From NCBI GenBank assembly GCA_047495785.1, contig JBLDXI010000009.1, positions 3,658,001 to 3,722,000 of the forward strand: a stretch of DNA of 64,000 nt, written 5' to 3'. This DNA comes from Lepidodermella squamata (taxonomy: Eukaryota; Gastrotricha). This document shows positions 1 through 10,446 of this stretch, in pieces; position 1 is the first letter of the stretch; each line of letters begins with the position of its first letter. The translations under genes and the position numbers were made by a program. Under the pieces are notes generated by a model. It saw nothing but the letters and a program-made list of their open reading frames with translations. It was not told the origin of the DNA and made no database searches.

Positions 1-483
1 GAATGGGATGATAATGAGGTGCTGAGAATGCTGCAAAACAGAATCGGGGCAAATGTTCGACACTTGGACGCAGTTTTTGTACTTTGCACAGCTTCGGAGC
101 GCATTGTTCCTGATTTTTTCAAAAATATCGCGATTATGCTTGATTGGCTTGGCTACAAAAACTCACGAACACGTTTCATGTTTCTTGCAACTAAATCTGA
201 ATCTTTCAACGAAAATAAGATAGCTCAGCTTGGAAATCAATTCCATCGCATATTTCAGGATGAGAAAAACAAGGCTGATAGTAGCAGCAAAATCAAGCGC
301 ATCGATCAGCTCGGTGAATTGTGCTTTGTTGGGTTCCCAGATGAGGCGGTCTTCGCTGGAACCGAAGCTACGCAGCGCAAGGTTACTGAGAACTGGCGAA
401 GAATTCGGCAATTCATCGACGATGCTGGCAATAATCGAATTACTGTTCCGTGGCCGAAAAATCGGCCTTGTAACATCCTGTGA
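1..483 (+). CDS. AIG1/GIMAP-like GTPase, 3' end (partial)
   Basis: The frame is open to the left edge, so the P-loop and switch regions lie outside the window; about 160 C-terminal residues are visible. A hydrophobic strand (LDAVFVLCTASER) is followed about 30 residues later by FLATKSE, at the place and with the look of the G4 strand and motif (TKxD/E) of AIG1-type GTPases. A basic C-terminal segment ends in Cys-Asn-Ile-Leu, a CaaX box whose final Leu favours geranylgeranylation, so the protein is probably membrane-anchored. Family assignment is by overall pattern because the diagnostic G1 motif is missing; another septin/AIG1-superfamily P-loop GTPase is possible. Confidence 0.55.
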   Translation, partial: EWDDNEVLRMLQNRIGANVRHLDAVFVLCTASERIVPDFFKNIAIMLDWLGYKNSRTRFMFLATKSESFNENKIAQLGNQFHRIFQDEKNKADSSSKIKRIDQLGELCFVGFPDEAVFAGTEATQRKVTENWRRIRQFIDDAGNNRITVPWPKNRPCNIL

Positions 484-1109
484 GTGCTTATTTAAAACGA
501 CTGTGCTTGTAGGAGACGCTGTATTGCGACGGTGAAATAAATACTATTGGACAACCATGTGATCAATTTTATCTTAATCATGGAAAATCATGGAATTTTT
601 GGGAACATATACCGTAACGTGTGGTGATTGTGGACACTGTAACTTTGGACACTTTCGGCTTTGCATGTGTTTAGCTTTTCAGGGTTGAACGTTTAAATCG
701 TGGGGGTTTTTGCATAAAATTCTCCGCTTCTTCAGCTTTCGTTTGAAATAAAAATCAAGATTGGAGCTGAAATCGGATTTCAGAAAAAGTTACAAGCAGT
801 TAGACTTTGGGTGCCGTTTTGGGACCCCCCTTTTATCTTTCTAATAATCGATCAGTTTTCAATAAAAAGTTGGCATGAGTGTTCTCCTAACTTTACTCTC
901 CCTATAATCGAAGAAAAAATGGCAATCCGTCGACGCGTTTTAGCAGGGCATTTACCTGAAAAACAGGTGAAAATAGGGGTAATTTTGGCCACTTTTGGAC
1001 GGCCCAAGTATGCGGCTGCGCTGAAAGTATTTTTTTGAACTTCTGAAAAACAGATGATGCGCCATCTGCGTTCATAATTTTTTTTCGAAATCAGACCCAA
1101 CACTCTCAG

Positions 1110-1420
1110 CAAACCAACGGCTGGTAACGGGTGGTAATGCGTGGGTAACGGCTGTTAACGCGAGGGAAACGCCTCCAGCCGTTATCAAGCGTTTTTTTAG
1201 GGTTAGAGCGCGGCGACCCAGGGTTTTCCACGAGTTATCAGGAATTCATAGGCGTTATTTTTATTGATGTGCTAACGGCTGCATAGTTTGAGTTGGGGTC
1301 GAATTATCAAGCGTTATTTTTTTAACGCTTCAAAAAATCGTAATGCCTGAAAACGCCTAGATGGGCATGAAAATGCTTGGTAATGCCTAAAAATGGCTGA
1401 TGATTACATAACAATGGCCA
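1110..1420. repeat. AACG/AATG-rich repetitive patch
   Basis: Short degenerate units of the type GGTAACG, GTTAACGCG, AAACGCC and GTAATGCC recur many times, with their complements (GGCGTTA, CGTTATCAAGCG). The same vocabulary recurs at 3660-3960 and 4517-4800, so this is probably a decayed member of that repeat family. Confidence 0.5.
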
Positions 1421-1916
1421 TCCCGCATGCATGCCTCCACATGCAGCAAAAGTTTCTCTTCATTTGCGTTTGTTTCACAATGAAAGTTTCACCAAGTTTA
1501 AAAATCGAGATTTCAAACTGCAAGACCGATTAAGGTCAAAATCTTTCATCGTAAGCCATCGTACTGGGTGTTGTTGGCGCAGAAAATAGCTGACCATGCC
1601 TCTTCAGGGTATATTGCCTATTTTGGACTTCGGCTCTAAATTTATCAATTTTGTTCGGTTGATTTATTAGGCTAATTTGCCGGTGGTTCGCGACAGTGAC
1701 CAGCAAGTCAGTGTTTAAAGGCACCCGGATAAGAGTACCGATGCGATTACGAGGCCAACCTGGTACGCGCGAATTCCGTTTGGTGTGCGATGGTCGAATT
1801 GCCTATTGGCCCGCCGATTTTCGATTTTCGAAGCTCTCTCAGCGCTTTCATCCCGCCTAGTTTGACTTGACAGTCACCATGAGATATTGATGGGACACGG
1901 TTTTCCCGCAGTTTCT

Positions 1917-2353
1917 ACGGCTGCCTACACCATCAAATTTGTAAATTTCAGGTTTACAAATTTCAGGCTCGGTTGAACAGGCGAACAGGATTGAAGCCAC
2001 CTTAACGCGCAGCGTTGTTTGAATGACAGTTCGTTTGATAGTTTGAATGTCATCTGTCGCTATGGGCTGTGATTGGCAATATGATTATGAGTTTTCATGT
2101 GAATGAGTGTTCAAGATTGCTAATGTGAACCGCATGTGAAGGTGCAAGCATTACAGCAGCTAGCGCAATAGGGAGCATTAAGGAAACGCGGCTTTCGGCA
2201 CAGTAGCTATAACGCTTGATGCTAGAACGCTGCCTTAGAGCGAAACCAAGTTAAGGTGGCTTTTTTTCTCTCTCCTGCCGACTGACTGTCATCGAATTTT
2301 GACAAAACTTAATAGATATCGATGGACTTGAAACAATTTGATGGTGTAGCCGC
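1917..2353. mobile_element. Fold-back element with nested inverted repeats
   Basis: The outer ends are inverted copies: CGGCTGCCTACACCATCAAA near 1918 and its complement TTTGATGGTGTAGCCGC near 2337. A second inverted pair lies inside (GAAGCCACCTTAAC near 1993, GTTAAGGTGGCTT near 2250). No transposase frame is present, so it would be non-autonomous. Confidence 0.5.
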
Positions 2354-3393
2354 ACGACATAGAGCTTTTTAGATCCAAAATCATTCACCAAAATTCTAAC
2401 TCAATAACAGTTTTCTCGAAATTTGAAGCCTCCACAAAGATGATGCACAGAGGCGGTTAAAAGTTAAGGTAACTTTCCAAAAAAATCAAATTTTTCACGT
2501 ACGGATTACGGCAAAATTTTCCAAATTTCACCGCATAGTTACCTATCACCTCCTGCACCACTTCATCACACTTTCTTACTCGTGCTATTACTTTTACCAA
2601 CAAAAATTCGGGCAAATTTCAGGAAAACCCCTTTGAATTCTCAGTCGCTTGCCGATTATACGAGATTCTATCCACATACTGATGGTTGCTTGAATCGGAG
2701 TCTGGAAAAATCATATGCGAAAAATCATAAACACAGTACAAAGTTATATCTTATGACCTGAGCAGCTTCGGCATGATTTCGATAACTAAATTTTCCCAAT
2801 TTTTAAGCTAGGATGAGGCAAGATTTAGCCTGAAGTAGCCCAGGAGACAGCAGATGAGTTCCCATTATTCACCTGAAAATGACTGGAATCGCACCAAATC
2901 GCACCAAATCAATGGCAGGTATTGGCCATTAATGATGATTTTCTGATGATTTATGACGAAATTTATACGTAAACCCTCGAAACGAGGGGCTCTTCTAAAA
3001 TGTAACTATTTGAAGTGAGATAAATAATGGGATTTTCAAGACTTTTACAATGAATCATCGAAAAAATCGGATGACATTTAACGTTGGGGCATCACTTCTC
3101 TTTAACACTTCAGCTGCCTAATCGCGCGGATTTGCTTCGAAAATCGGGCGGGATTCGAGACCAAGAGGTACTGAAAGCAGCAAAACGGTGCAGCAAGCTG
3201 AAGATTTGCTGTTTACCTTGAAGAAATTAACAGCCAATGCGTTCTCAGCCCAGCGATATGCCGATAGTAAAGTCAGTGGAACAATCGGTTTTAATGACTG
3301 GTTGAAGCGCCGAAAATATAGACTAAGAACTAAGACTTATACTTGATTGCCATTCGCTCTTTCTCATGCATTAATGTATCATTTTTTATGTTG

Positions 3394-3661
3394 GATCAGG
3401 GCGGCCTTAACGCCTGGACGAGTTATCAGGCGCTAGCAAGGATTTACGCCGTGCCCACTCGCGGACTTTGAGTTTTCCGGCCAATTGGCTGGTTGGCCAA
3501 GTCGAAAACCTCACTTAGCCGAGCCTTGAGGCACGTTTGGTGAGGTTTTTCGACTTAGCCGACTGGTCATTTGGCCGAAAAACTCAAAGTCCGCAAGTTG
3601 GCACGGCGTAAATCCTTGCTAGCGCCTGATAACTCGTCCAGGCGTTAAGGTCGCCCTGATC
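3394..3661. mobile_element. 268-bp near-perfect palindromic (fold-back) element
   Basis: The left arm starts GATCAGGGCGGCCTTAACGC and the right arm ends with its complement, GCGTTAAGGTCGCCCTGATC. The arms are about 130 bp each and match with few differences along their outer two thirds, with only a short unpaired centre near 3527. There is no coding capacity. It would extrude as a long hairpin; a MITE-like or fold-back origin is likely. Confidence 0.75.
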
Positions 3662-3966
3662 TAACGCCTAATAATGGCTGAAATAAAGAGGAATTTACCT
3701 AACGCCTCGTTAACGCGTAATAAATGCCTGGTTTAACGGTTGATAACTCTTGGATGGGCTGACTTTCAGGGATTATTTAGGCGTTTTCCAAGCATTTCCA
3801 GGAATTTTTTGACTAACGCTTTGAAATTCCTGACTATTCAAAAAACCCAGGCATTTCCCAGCCGTTATTCACGCATTTTCCTAGCCGTTAGACTAACGCG
3901 TTAGGTCCGCAGCCATTTGCAGGCGTTAAAATCGATCCACCTTAACGCGTTAGCTTGCTTAGAGTG
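3662..3966. repeat. Direct repeat unit, copy 1
   Basis: Begins TAACGCCTAATAATGGCT at the palindrome's right edge and runs to TTAACGCGTTAGCTTGCTTA. The same order of short blocks recurs in 4516-4802 with substitutions and small indels. It consists largely of AACGC-type words. Confidence 0.7.
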
Positions 3967-4330
3967 AAGATTAAATGAAAAACGATGGAAAACAGATAAT
4001 TCACAATGTAATTGCAATGAAATTGCATATGCATTGGTTGTTTGAATGAATAATGAATGACATCTGCTGCTATAGACTGTGATTGGCAATATGATAATTA
4101 GACAGGATGAATATTCTCGAAAAAAAACGACAGCTTTAGCCAATAAATTGTTTGTTTCGAAAATCGAAGGTGTTTTGGCGTGGGACTGCTTTCGAGGGCA
4201 ATTTCGTGCTGAGATCTACCCATAGGCCTATCGTAGCACGTATTGCCTTGGCCCTATATGCATTGGACTACGGCACGGGAAAAATCGAGATAATTGCCAT
4301 AGGCCTACCGTAGCCCTAAAACTGTCCGAC

Positions 4331-4515
4331 TGGCCTGGACGAGATATCAGGCGTCAGCTATGTCGAAAACCTTACTTAGCCGAGCCTTTGCACTCGTTTG
4401 GTGAGGTTTTTCGACTTAGCCGGCTGGCTATTTGGCCGGAAAACTCCAAGTGCGCGAGTTGGCGGGGCGTAAACCTTGCTGGCGCCTCGTGTCCAGGCGT
4501 TAACGTCGCCCTGAT
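4331..4515. mobile_element. Damaged second copy of the palindromic element
   Basis: Carries the centre and right arm of the 3394-3661 element (TCGACTTAGCCGGCTGGC, then GTCCAGGCGTTAACG). About 60 bp of the left arm is missing, so it can no longer form the full hairpin. It lies immediately before the second direct-repeat copy, so palindrome plus tail was duplicated as one block. Confidence 0.6.
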
Positions 4516-4802
4516 CTAACGCCTAATAACGGCTAAAATAAAGATGAATTTTCCTAGCGCATCGTTAATGTGTAGTGTGTAATAAATGCCTGGTTTAACG
4601 GTTGATAACTCTTGGAAGGGCTGAGTTTCAGGAATTATTTAGACATTTTCCAAGCATTTCCAGGAATTGTTGACTAACGCTTTAAAATTCCTGACTATTA
4701 GAAAAACCCTGGCATTTCCCCAGCCGTTCAACTAACGCGTTATGTCCGCAGCCATTTGCATGCGTTAAAATCGATCCACCTTAACGCGTTAGCTTGCTTA
4801 CA
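4516..4802. repeat. Direct repeat unit, copy 2
   Basis: Collinear with 3662-3966, from TAACGCCTAATAACGGCT to TTAACGCGTTAGCTTGCTTA, with roughly ten scattered substitutions and several short indels visible. This implies duplication of the whole palindrome-tail block. Confidence 0.7.
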
Positions 4803-5146
4803 GTGTATTTTAGGGAACTGCGAAATTTGAAAATTAATGGTTCTGGCTCGTTTGCATACAGCTCATTTGCATATGCATAGGTACTATTTTTTTGACTCAT
4901 TAAGTAGATGAAAACGTAGTAATTATTGTGGCACGCTTATCTTATTTATTTTTTATCATGTTTTAATAAAACATCCATGCGCATGAAATTTGTGCTAAAA
5001 ATTGGAAAAAACATGTCGTAGAATTGATGGAATTTTTTTTCCGGTGATCCTTTTTCCTAAGTTCAGTCCTCACTTTTTTCTCTTCACAGCTAGCGAAAAG
5101 AATACAACAGCTGGTGTGTTTTTCACGGAGATTTGATACCTATTTG

Positions 5147-6478
5147 TCACGCAATAACGTTATACCCACCCCCTGCCAGAGGTGGTTCAGATTCAGCGAA
5201 ATGAACAATCTTGGTGAACATCTTTAACATAGGCGACTGATCATTCGAGGCAACCAATTCACTCAGCAAAAGTTTTCGAACATCGAAAACAGCTTCGATA
5301 CACTCGCGAAACATCAACAGCCTAGCTTTAACCAATGAATTGTCCCTGCCGGAAGCATTCAGCATTTCAGTACGCAGCGCAGCAACTAATTGCCGTTGAA
5401 TTTGCATGACACGAGCATTTCTACCAGAAACATCTATAAACAAACTTAAAATCATCCGCCTCAGCAGTACGCAGGGCCGTACCATGAAAAATTGAGATGC
5501 TCAGCAGGAGCGCGGTCTCCAAGAAAGTCGGGTTGAAAGCGTCGAGTTGCTGCTTCAGATGAATGATTGTCTTCAGCATCCCTTTCTATATCGAGGCGCT
5601 CATTAAAATTTCTTGAGTAAAAAATCATTATTCCACCATTACCATTAGGCGAGGAAATGTATGGCCTATCACTGGCATTACTTCATTCGGCGCTCCCAGC
5701 CACGACGGGTCCGCTGAACTTGGCAAATTGTGATATATTGCTATCATGTGAATCATGGACGAAGCTCGCAACTCGCCGAAGTCTTGTTGCGTAAGATCCG
5801 GGGCAAGATCTGTAACGGAAGAATAAAATAGCCGTAAAATCTGCAATCCAGTTGCGACTCACCTAAAAAGCAGAAGGCGTAATTGTTCAAAAGATCGGCG
5901 GAATAAGAAGCTTGTTGGACTAGTCTCTCTCGTAACTGTGTCGAATCAAGTATCGAGGAATTCTTCATAGGGGCCTTTGGTGCATGTTTTGTTTGAACTG
6001 CTTTCAAAGAAAGAAGGAAAATTTCTTACGAATTCAAGACCATGAAGAAATGTGAAAGCTCGAATCGATCGCATTGCAATTTTCAAAGTTGCATCATGAC
6101 TAACCATCTCAGGAGTCTTACTCAGAATCGGAGAGGAGTCTAGTAGAGCTTGATTTATGCGCGCCATCTTCGCATTTTCACATAGATATTTGCCTGCCGA
6201 AAGATCGAAATTATATTGTTGTAAAAGTAAAATGAAATGTATAGCCAACTCTGCATTCCTCTCGCCAAACAGCGATCGAATCGGCATTTCGCACACATTT
6301 TACGCGCGTAATAGATAGAAGCAACGGATTGGTTTGCCGATCGAAGGTCGTGACGACATTTCAGTTGGTCGTATCGGTGGCAATTACGCCGGAAGAATTT
6401 CTGGCAGGCAAAGCAGGTTCGCGGTTGATAATTCTCCCGCGGTGCTACGAAGCAATCGCAGACAGGACATTTAGTCAT
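5147..6478 (-). CDS. Nuclear hormone receptor, divergent (nematode-type)
   Basis: Six exons with GT-AG introns of about 50-57 bp and consistent phase: 6478-6250, 6193-6030, 5974-5863, 5809-5643, 5585-5483 and 5433-5147, giving about 353 residues. The N-terminus is a DNA-binding domain. Zinc finger 1 is Cys4, Cys7, Cys22 and Cys25, with a P-box-like FACQKFFRR; finger 2 ends CAKCRFDRCLARGM. In finger 2 the second Cys is absent (Ser47 at the expected spacing) and the finger is about five residues longer than usual. The rest is a ligand-binding domain with typical helix patterns (LETALLLSISIFH; GRNARVMQIQRQLVAALR). The start is the first Met before the fingers. A nuclear transcription factor; ligand and target genes cannot be inferred. 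Confidence 0.82.
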
Positions 6479-6582
6479 GATGCAAAATTAAAAGATAGAC
6501 CTTTGTGCAAAAAAAATAAATACAGTAGGATGACTATAGGACTGTATAATATAGTCCTATGTCCTATATAGTCCTATATATA

Positions 6583-6765
6583 CAGGGTGGCCATGAAATT
6601 CCGCAGAAGGCGAATTCGATGCGCATCATTTTAATGAGGAGTTTCAAGAAATTGAGGAGTTCCATTGACAAAAGAATGCTTGAAATTCTTAAACTTCTTA
6701 AAATTCCTCATTAAATCGATGGGCATTGAATTCATCGCCTTATGCGGAATTTTTCGGCCACCCTA
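6583..6765. mobile_element. mariner-like MITE with about 57-bp terminal inverted repeats
   Basis: The left end CAGGGTGGCCATGAAATTCC and the right end (complement TAGGGTGGCCGAAAAATTCC) are inverted copies running inward to AATGAGGA, flanked by TA. Ends of CAGGGTGGCC type next to TA fit Tc1/mariner-type non-autonomous elements. The left flank is an AGTCCTATA-rich patch. Confidence 0.7.
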
Positions 6766-8240
6766 TAATAGGATATAAGAGTGTCCGCTACGCTCAAGTG
6801 TGTGCAAGTGTGTGGGATAGTCTCACGTGACCAAGTTCATAAAAAAATTTTGATCTAATAGTGTTAAACGGACGTTATATATCCTACAAATTAAGGAAGC
6901 GCGCTTTGATCGCGATTGGACTCGAGAAAATTAATTAAATAATTATCAAGTTATTATGTCTTCTCTGATTAGTTACCGTAAACACCGAAGGCACTGACTT
7001 CTATTTTTTCAAGCACTCGGCAACCCCTGCCCTCAATTCAGAGTCTGCCTGCAAATAAATTCTAATGAAAAATATTGAAAACCCGAAAGAAAAAATGCTA
7101 TTGCGACATTATTAGGCTGCTAAAACAGAGAGCTGTCCGTTTTAGTGGGTGCTTGAGCCTCGGCTATATACTCTTTCTACATTATCACATTTGTCGATAA
7201 ATTTACGCAAATATTGATTTTATAGAGCATTACTACCTTAAGCCACCTTGGGGTTATTGATAAAAGGCACCTGCCCTCTATTTCGATTCTGCCTATAATT
7301 TTTCGATTAATCCACAATGCCCACAATGTCTGCCCTTTATTTCGGCCCTGCCCAGAGTTGTCCTCGGGTCTGAAGTTTTGGACCCGATCCCGATCCCGAC
7401 CCGTGGACAACTCTGGCCCTGCCTCATATTTGGGAATTTACGGTATTATTCAGTAAGGGTCTGTTCACAAACCATTCAATTTTAGTATACTTTTTTATAT
7501 ACGACTGAACATCATTAGCAAATCGAATTAGTTTGTGCGCAGCGAAATAGGGAAAATTCGATATAAACAAGTTGCATTGTACTTCCACGCGAGAGCTCCA
7601 TAAAAATCGTTCAGCATGTTTATACTGGCGACAGTCGAATTGAATATTTCAGGTGGGCAATTGCTGCTCGTTGCTAAATTGCTAAATGAAACTGTTGGTG
7701 GTTGTGTTGCTGGTCATTTTGATATTACTCGTGTCGATGTTCTTTTCTGCTATCCAGGTCGCTATACGCTTTATACTCGCGTTATAATTGTTGCGTTTCT
7801 ACTATATGAAAATAATATAGCGATGAAGAATCTATATACTCATTCTTTCTGAATGGCAACTGGCGTCAAAGGGAAAAATAATTCCTCAAAATTTAATAAA
7901 ATTTCACATGTTACAGTCCTTATTCCAGTTCGCATTATTGTCCTTGAAACTAATGTAACGGCCGACTTCAATATATATATTTTTTCCGGAACTTGAAAAA
8001 TAATGAAAATAAATCGGGCAATTATTCGAGGGAGACAATTATTGCCAGGTTGGACTACCTCCTAACCGCAGTCGGAAAAGCTATTCCTAGTCATTTCAGG
8101 CCTCAAGATTTTCCAGGCTTCAACCTGTTTTTCCGCCGCATGGCTATCATTCGAGGCGGGATATTATTTCACCTTAGGAATTAATGGCCATTATTCAAGC
8201 GAAATTATTCGAGGAGGGGGTTATTACTGGGAATAACTTT

Positions 8241-8517
8241 TTTTATCCGACCAATGACTTTTTTCATCCGACAACGCAAAATGTGACTCAAACCTGCCGA
8301 CTTGATTTTCATATTTTCAAAAACTTACAGCAAAAAGTGACCACTCGGATCGCCATAAACCTTTCGCTATAAAATTCCGCCGGTTCAGGGGCCAAAATAG
8401 GGTTCATGAAAGGTGTATGCCCCTACGGAAAAATCGAGAAAAATTGATATTTTCATGCCGGATGATTTTAGTCAAATTATTGGTTGGCGGATGAAATAAA
8501 ACATTGGTCGGATAAAA
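8241..8517. mobile_element. Short inverted-repeat element (MITE-like)
   Basis: A perfect 16-bp inverted pair, TTTTATCCGACCAATG and CATTGGTCGGATAAAA, encloses about 245 bp. A weaker inner pair continues inward (TTTTTTCATCCG and CGGATGAAATAAAA). No coding potential. Confidence 0.55.
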
Positions 8518-8799
8518 AACGTCACACCCTTATTATTGGAGGTAGGATACGGTAGATTCCAAATTAATGAATGTGAAAACAGGAAAATGGAAAAAATCTG
8601 ACCTGATTGCTGATTTTTACCCCTTCATCGGAGTCTAAGCTTGTTGAGTAGTCTACGTCAGCCTAGGGGAGCATTTCTCGGAGCCCATTCGGAACCACAT
8701 CCGGAATTCACAACAATTGCTCCGGAGCCTGAAAAATTTCCAAAAAAGCCTAAAAGTATATTTTTGGCGCTATAACCATCTGACCATTTAAAATAGTGA

Positions 8800-8942
8800 A
8801 AAATATTAGGCACTGCCGAAAACAGAAAATTATTGCTTACTGTCGGAAAAAGTAGATAGGTACTGTGGAAAAAAGACGTTACTGACAAAAAAAGTGATTT
8901 ACTGTCGAAAAAAATTAAAACTACTGTGAAAAAAGATGGGTC
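8800..8942. repeat. Degenerate minisatellite, units of ACTGTSGAAAAAA type
   Basis: About six successive imperfect units of roughly 20-27 bp, each with a TACTGT/TACTGA core followed by an A-rich run (TACTGTGGAAAAAAGACGT, TTACTGTCGAAAAAAATT). Confidence 0.5.
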
Positions 8943-9244
8943 CAAAAATCATATTATCATAACTATTGTATGGTGCAAATCGATGTGCTAAATTGTTGAT
9001 TCTTAAATAACATTATGTGATATCAACTCCTCGTTTTGGCGCTTTGAAAACATTGCGAAGAAACGCTATATAAAGACAATTTATTAACAAGACAAGGTGA
9101 TATCAGTTTTATCTACTATACACAAGTTATTTTCGATAATTATTATTGCTGTTGCAATGATTGTCGCTGATTTTTTAGATTCGACGGAAGCCCTGAAAAA
9201 AAACAAGAAATTATATATTCAGTGGGAAGGAAAGGGATTAAGAG

Positions 9245-9856
9245 TTATGACTGAAAAAGGTAGAAAGCAAGCGAGCTCATGTGACTTTCCGGAAGAAATA
9301 AAATTTTATCGAACAGATTTACCTTAGCCATAGCTGCTCGCATTCGATCGGTGATATCGCTGTCTTTCATGCGCTTGTTGAGCGAGCGGAGCGGGTGCGG
9401 TCTGTCTAACCGGCGTTTCTGTTCCTCCTGCTCATCGCTTTCGTGTTCGTCGCTTTCTCGTACATCGCTCGCATCACCAGAGAAACGATTTTCATAAGTG
9501 CGCTGGTTGGTGTAACCGTGCAAATCGCCTCGCTTGCTATCCTCGTTTCGCTTGCTGTCCTCGTTTCGCTTGCTATCTTCTCGCTTGCCCAGCGCGATCC
9601 GGCTGGATGGTCGTGCGTCTTTACGCTTTTCCTCTACATGATCTTCTTCCTCGTTGCTTTCATCGGCAAAGAAGTTACCAAAGGCGCGGCGTTTGTCGAA
9701 AAGTTTGTCGTAATTAATCAGGTCCAGCGTTCGCTTGCTGTCTTCGCTACGCTTACTATCTTCGTGACTGTCAAGCATGACAGCCTGACTTGGGGTCGCA
9801 AGCACCATTAAGGCAACAATGGCTGAGATAAAGACAACGGATTTATAGCTATCCAT
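9245..9856 (-). CDS. Secreted peptide precursor with repeated EDSKR units (array member 1)
   Basis: A signal peptide (residues 1-25, ending ATPSQA) leads an acidic precursor of about 179 residues. EDSKR occurs five times, and KR, KRR and RR sites divide the rest, as in neuropeptide or propeptide precursors. One stretch, ENRFSGDASDVR, resembles the array's F-x-G-D box. A 72-bp intron with good splice sites (AAG|GTAAAT at 9323/9322, TTTTCAG at 9251) removes the last coding stretch so the protein ends Ala-Lys-Ser. The intron is a multiple of three without stops, so retention would lengthen the tail by 24 residues. The only clearly spliced gene of the array. Confidence 0.8.
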   Translation of the reverse strand: MDSYKSVVFISAIVALMVLATPSQAVMLDSHEDSKRSEDSKRTLDLINYDKLFDKRRAFGNFFADESNEEEDHVEEKRKDARPSSRIALGKREDSKRNEDSKRNEDSKRGDLHGYTNQRTYENRFSGDASDVRESDEHESDEQEEQKRRLDRPHPLRSLNKRMKDSDITDRMRAAMAKVNLFDKILFLPESHMSSLAFYLFQS

Positions 9857-10079
9857 ATTATCCGATAAAAAATTATTTAGTTATAAAATAATAAAAGCAC
9901 CGACTTTAGACAAAAATTCGAAGTTTTTTGCTTTATTAATACCCTTCGTCAAATCAGCTGTCAAAATGTCACAATTTTAACAGGTTCAATTACCAAATAT
10001 CACGTGGTATTGGTTCACCACGCCTCCATGATGTCTGTTTTCGGGAAAGAAGAGCCAAATGATGATCAGATGCAAACAT

Positions 10080-10085
10080 TTTATT
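10080..10085 (-). terminator. Polyadenylation signal AATAAA
   Basis: AATAAA on the minus strand, 52 bp past the stop of the 10138-10320 gene. Confidence 0.5.
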
Positions 10086-10137
10086 ACGCAAAATAAATCA
10101 TGTTCATCATCACGGGGCTCAACATTTTTAACCTAGT

Positions 10138-10320
10138 TCATCCGAATACTGGTCGCAGAAGGCGCACAACGCCATGATGATAAGGCCGCTTTTCGATTAT
10201 AGCTGGTACGACGTCGTCATCCATCGTCAGGAATCCGCCCATCAGGGGCCAAGAGTCAGCACCAAAGATTATCAATGGCATTGTCAAGAATGCCAAAAGA
10301 AATATGCGAGAAACTTCCAT
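10138..10320 (-). CDS. Amidated neuropeptide precursor, LRPVF-amide type (array member 2)
   Basis: A 60-residue precursor: signal peptide from Met1 (MEVSRIFLLAFLTMPLIIFG), short acidic spacer, then Glu-Lys-Arg and a final peptide PYHHGVVRLLRPVFG directly before the stop. A C-terminal Gly after dibasic cleavage is the classical layout for a single amidated peptide, here predicted to end RPVF-amide. The Met at 10320 was chosen because the upstream in-frame extension (20 residues) precedes a complete signal peptide. TATA-like box about 115 bp upstream and AATAAA 52 bp downstream. Compare the RPVY-G-K end at 30724. Confidence 0.8.
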   Translation of the reverse strand: MEVSRIFLLAFLTMPLIIFGADSWPLMGGFLTMDDDVVPAIIEKRPYHHGVVRLLRPVFG

Positions 10321-10436
10321 AGCCACGAAATAAGCTATAATTAGCGTAAAAACAAAAATGTCCGAGGTCAAAATACGCAAGTTTCTGTGTTTTAGAAGAA
10401 TGACTATGGCAGAAGGTTTGCGAGTTTTGAGTCGGG

Positions 10437-10446
10437 CTTATATTTA
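10437..10446 (-). promoter_or_regulatory. TATA-like box for the 10138-10320 gene
   Basis: TAAATATAAG on the minus strand, about 117 bp upstream of the chosen ATG. Confidence 0.4.

Larger units (their letters stand above)
484..5146. other. Repeat-rich region without a supported gene
   Basis: No reading frame here has a recognisable domain. The stretch holds several elements listed separately: an AACG-rich patch, a fold-back element with nested inverted repeats, a 268-bp palindrome, a damaged second palindrome and a duplicated 0.3-kb unit. A shared sequence around 2045-2090 and 4055-4100 (ending TGTGATTGGCAATATGAT) links elements across the region. Confidence 0.7.
6479..9244. other. Intergenic, small inverted-repeat elements
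   Basis: No supported gene. Besides the listed elements it holds a 12-bp perfect inverted repeat at 7352-7363/7405-7416 (CCAGAGTTGTCC/GGACAACTCTGG) around a GGGTC/GACCC core. Repeated ATTATTCGAGG words occur between 8025 and 8215. Confidence 0.6.

Noticed and set aside
9443-9811. 122-codon plus-strand frame with hydrophobic runs
   Set aside because: It is the antisense shadow of the Lys-Arg/Glu/Asp-rich precursor at 9245-9856; reverse complements of such codons read as Val/Leu/Ser-rich.
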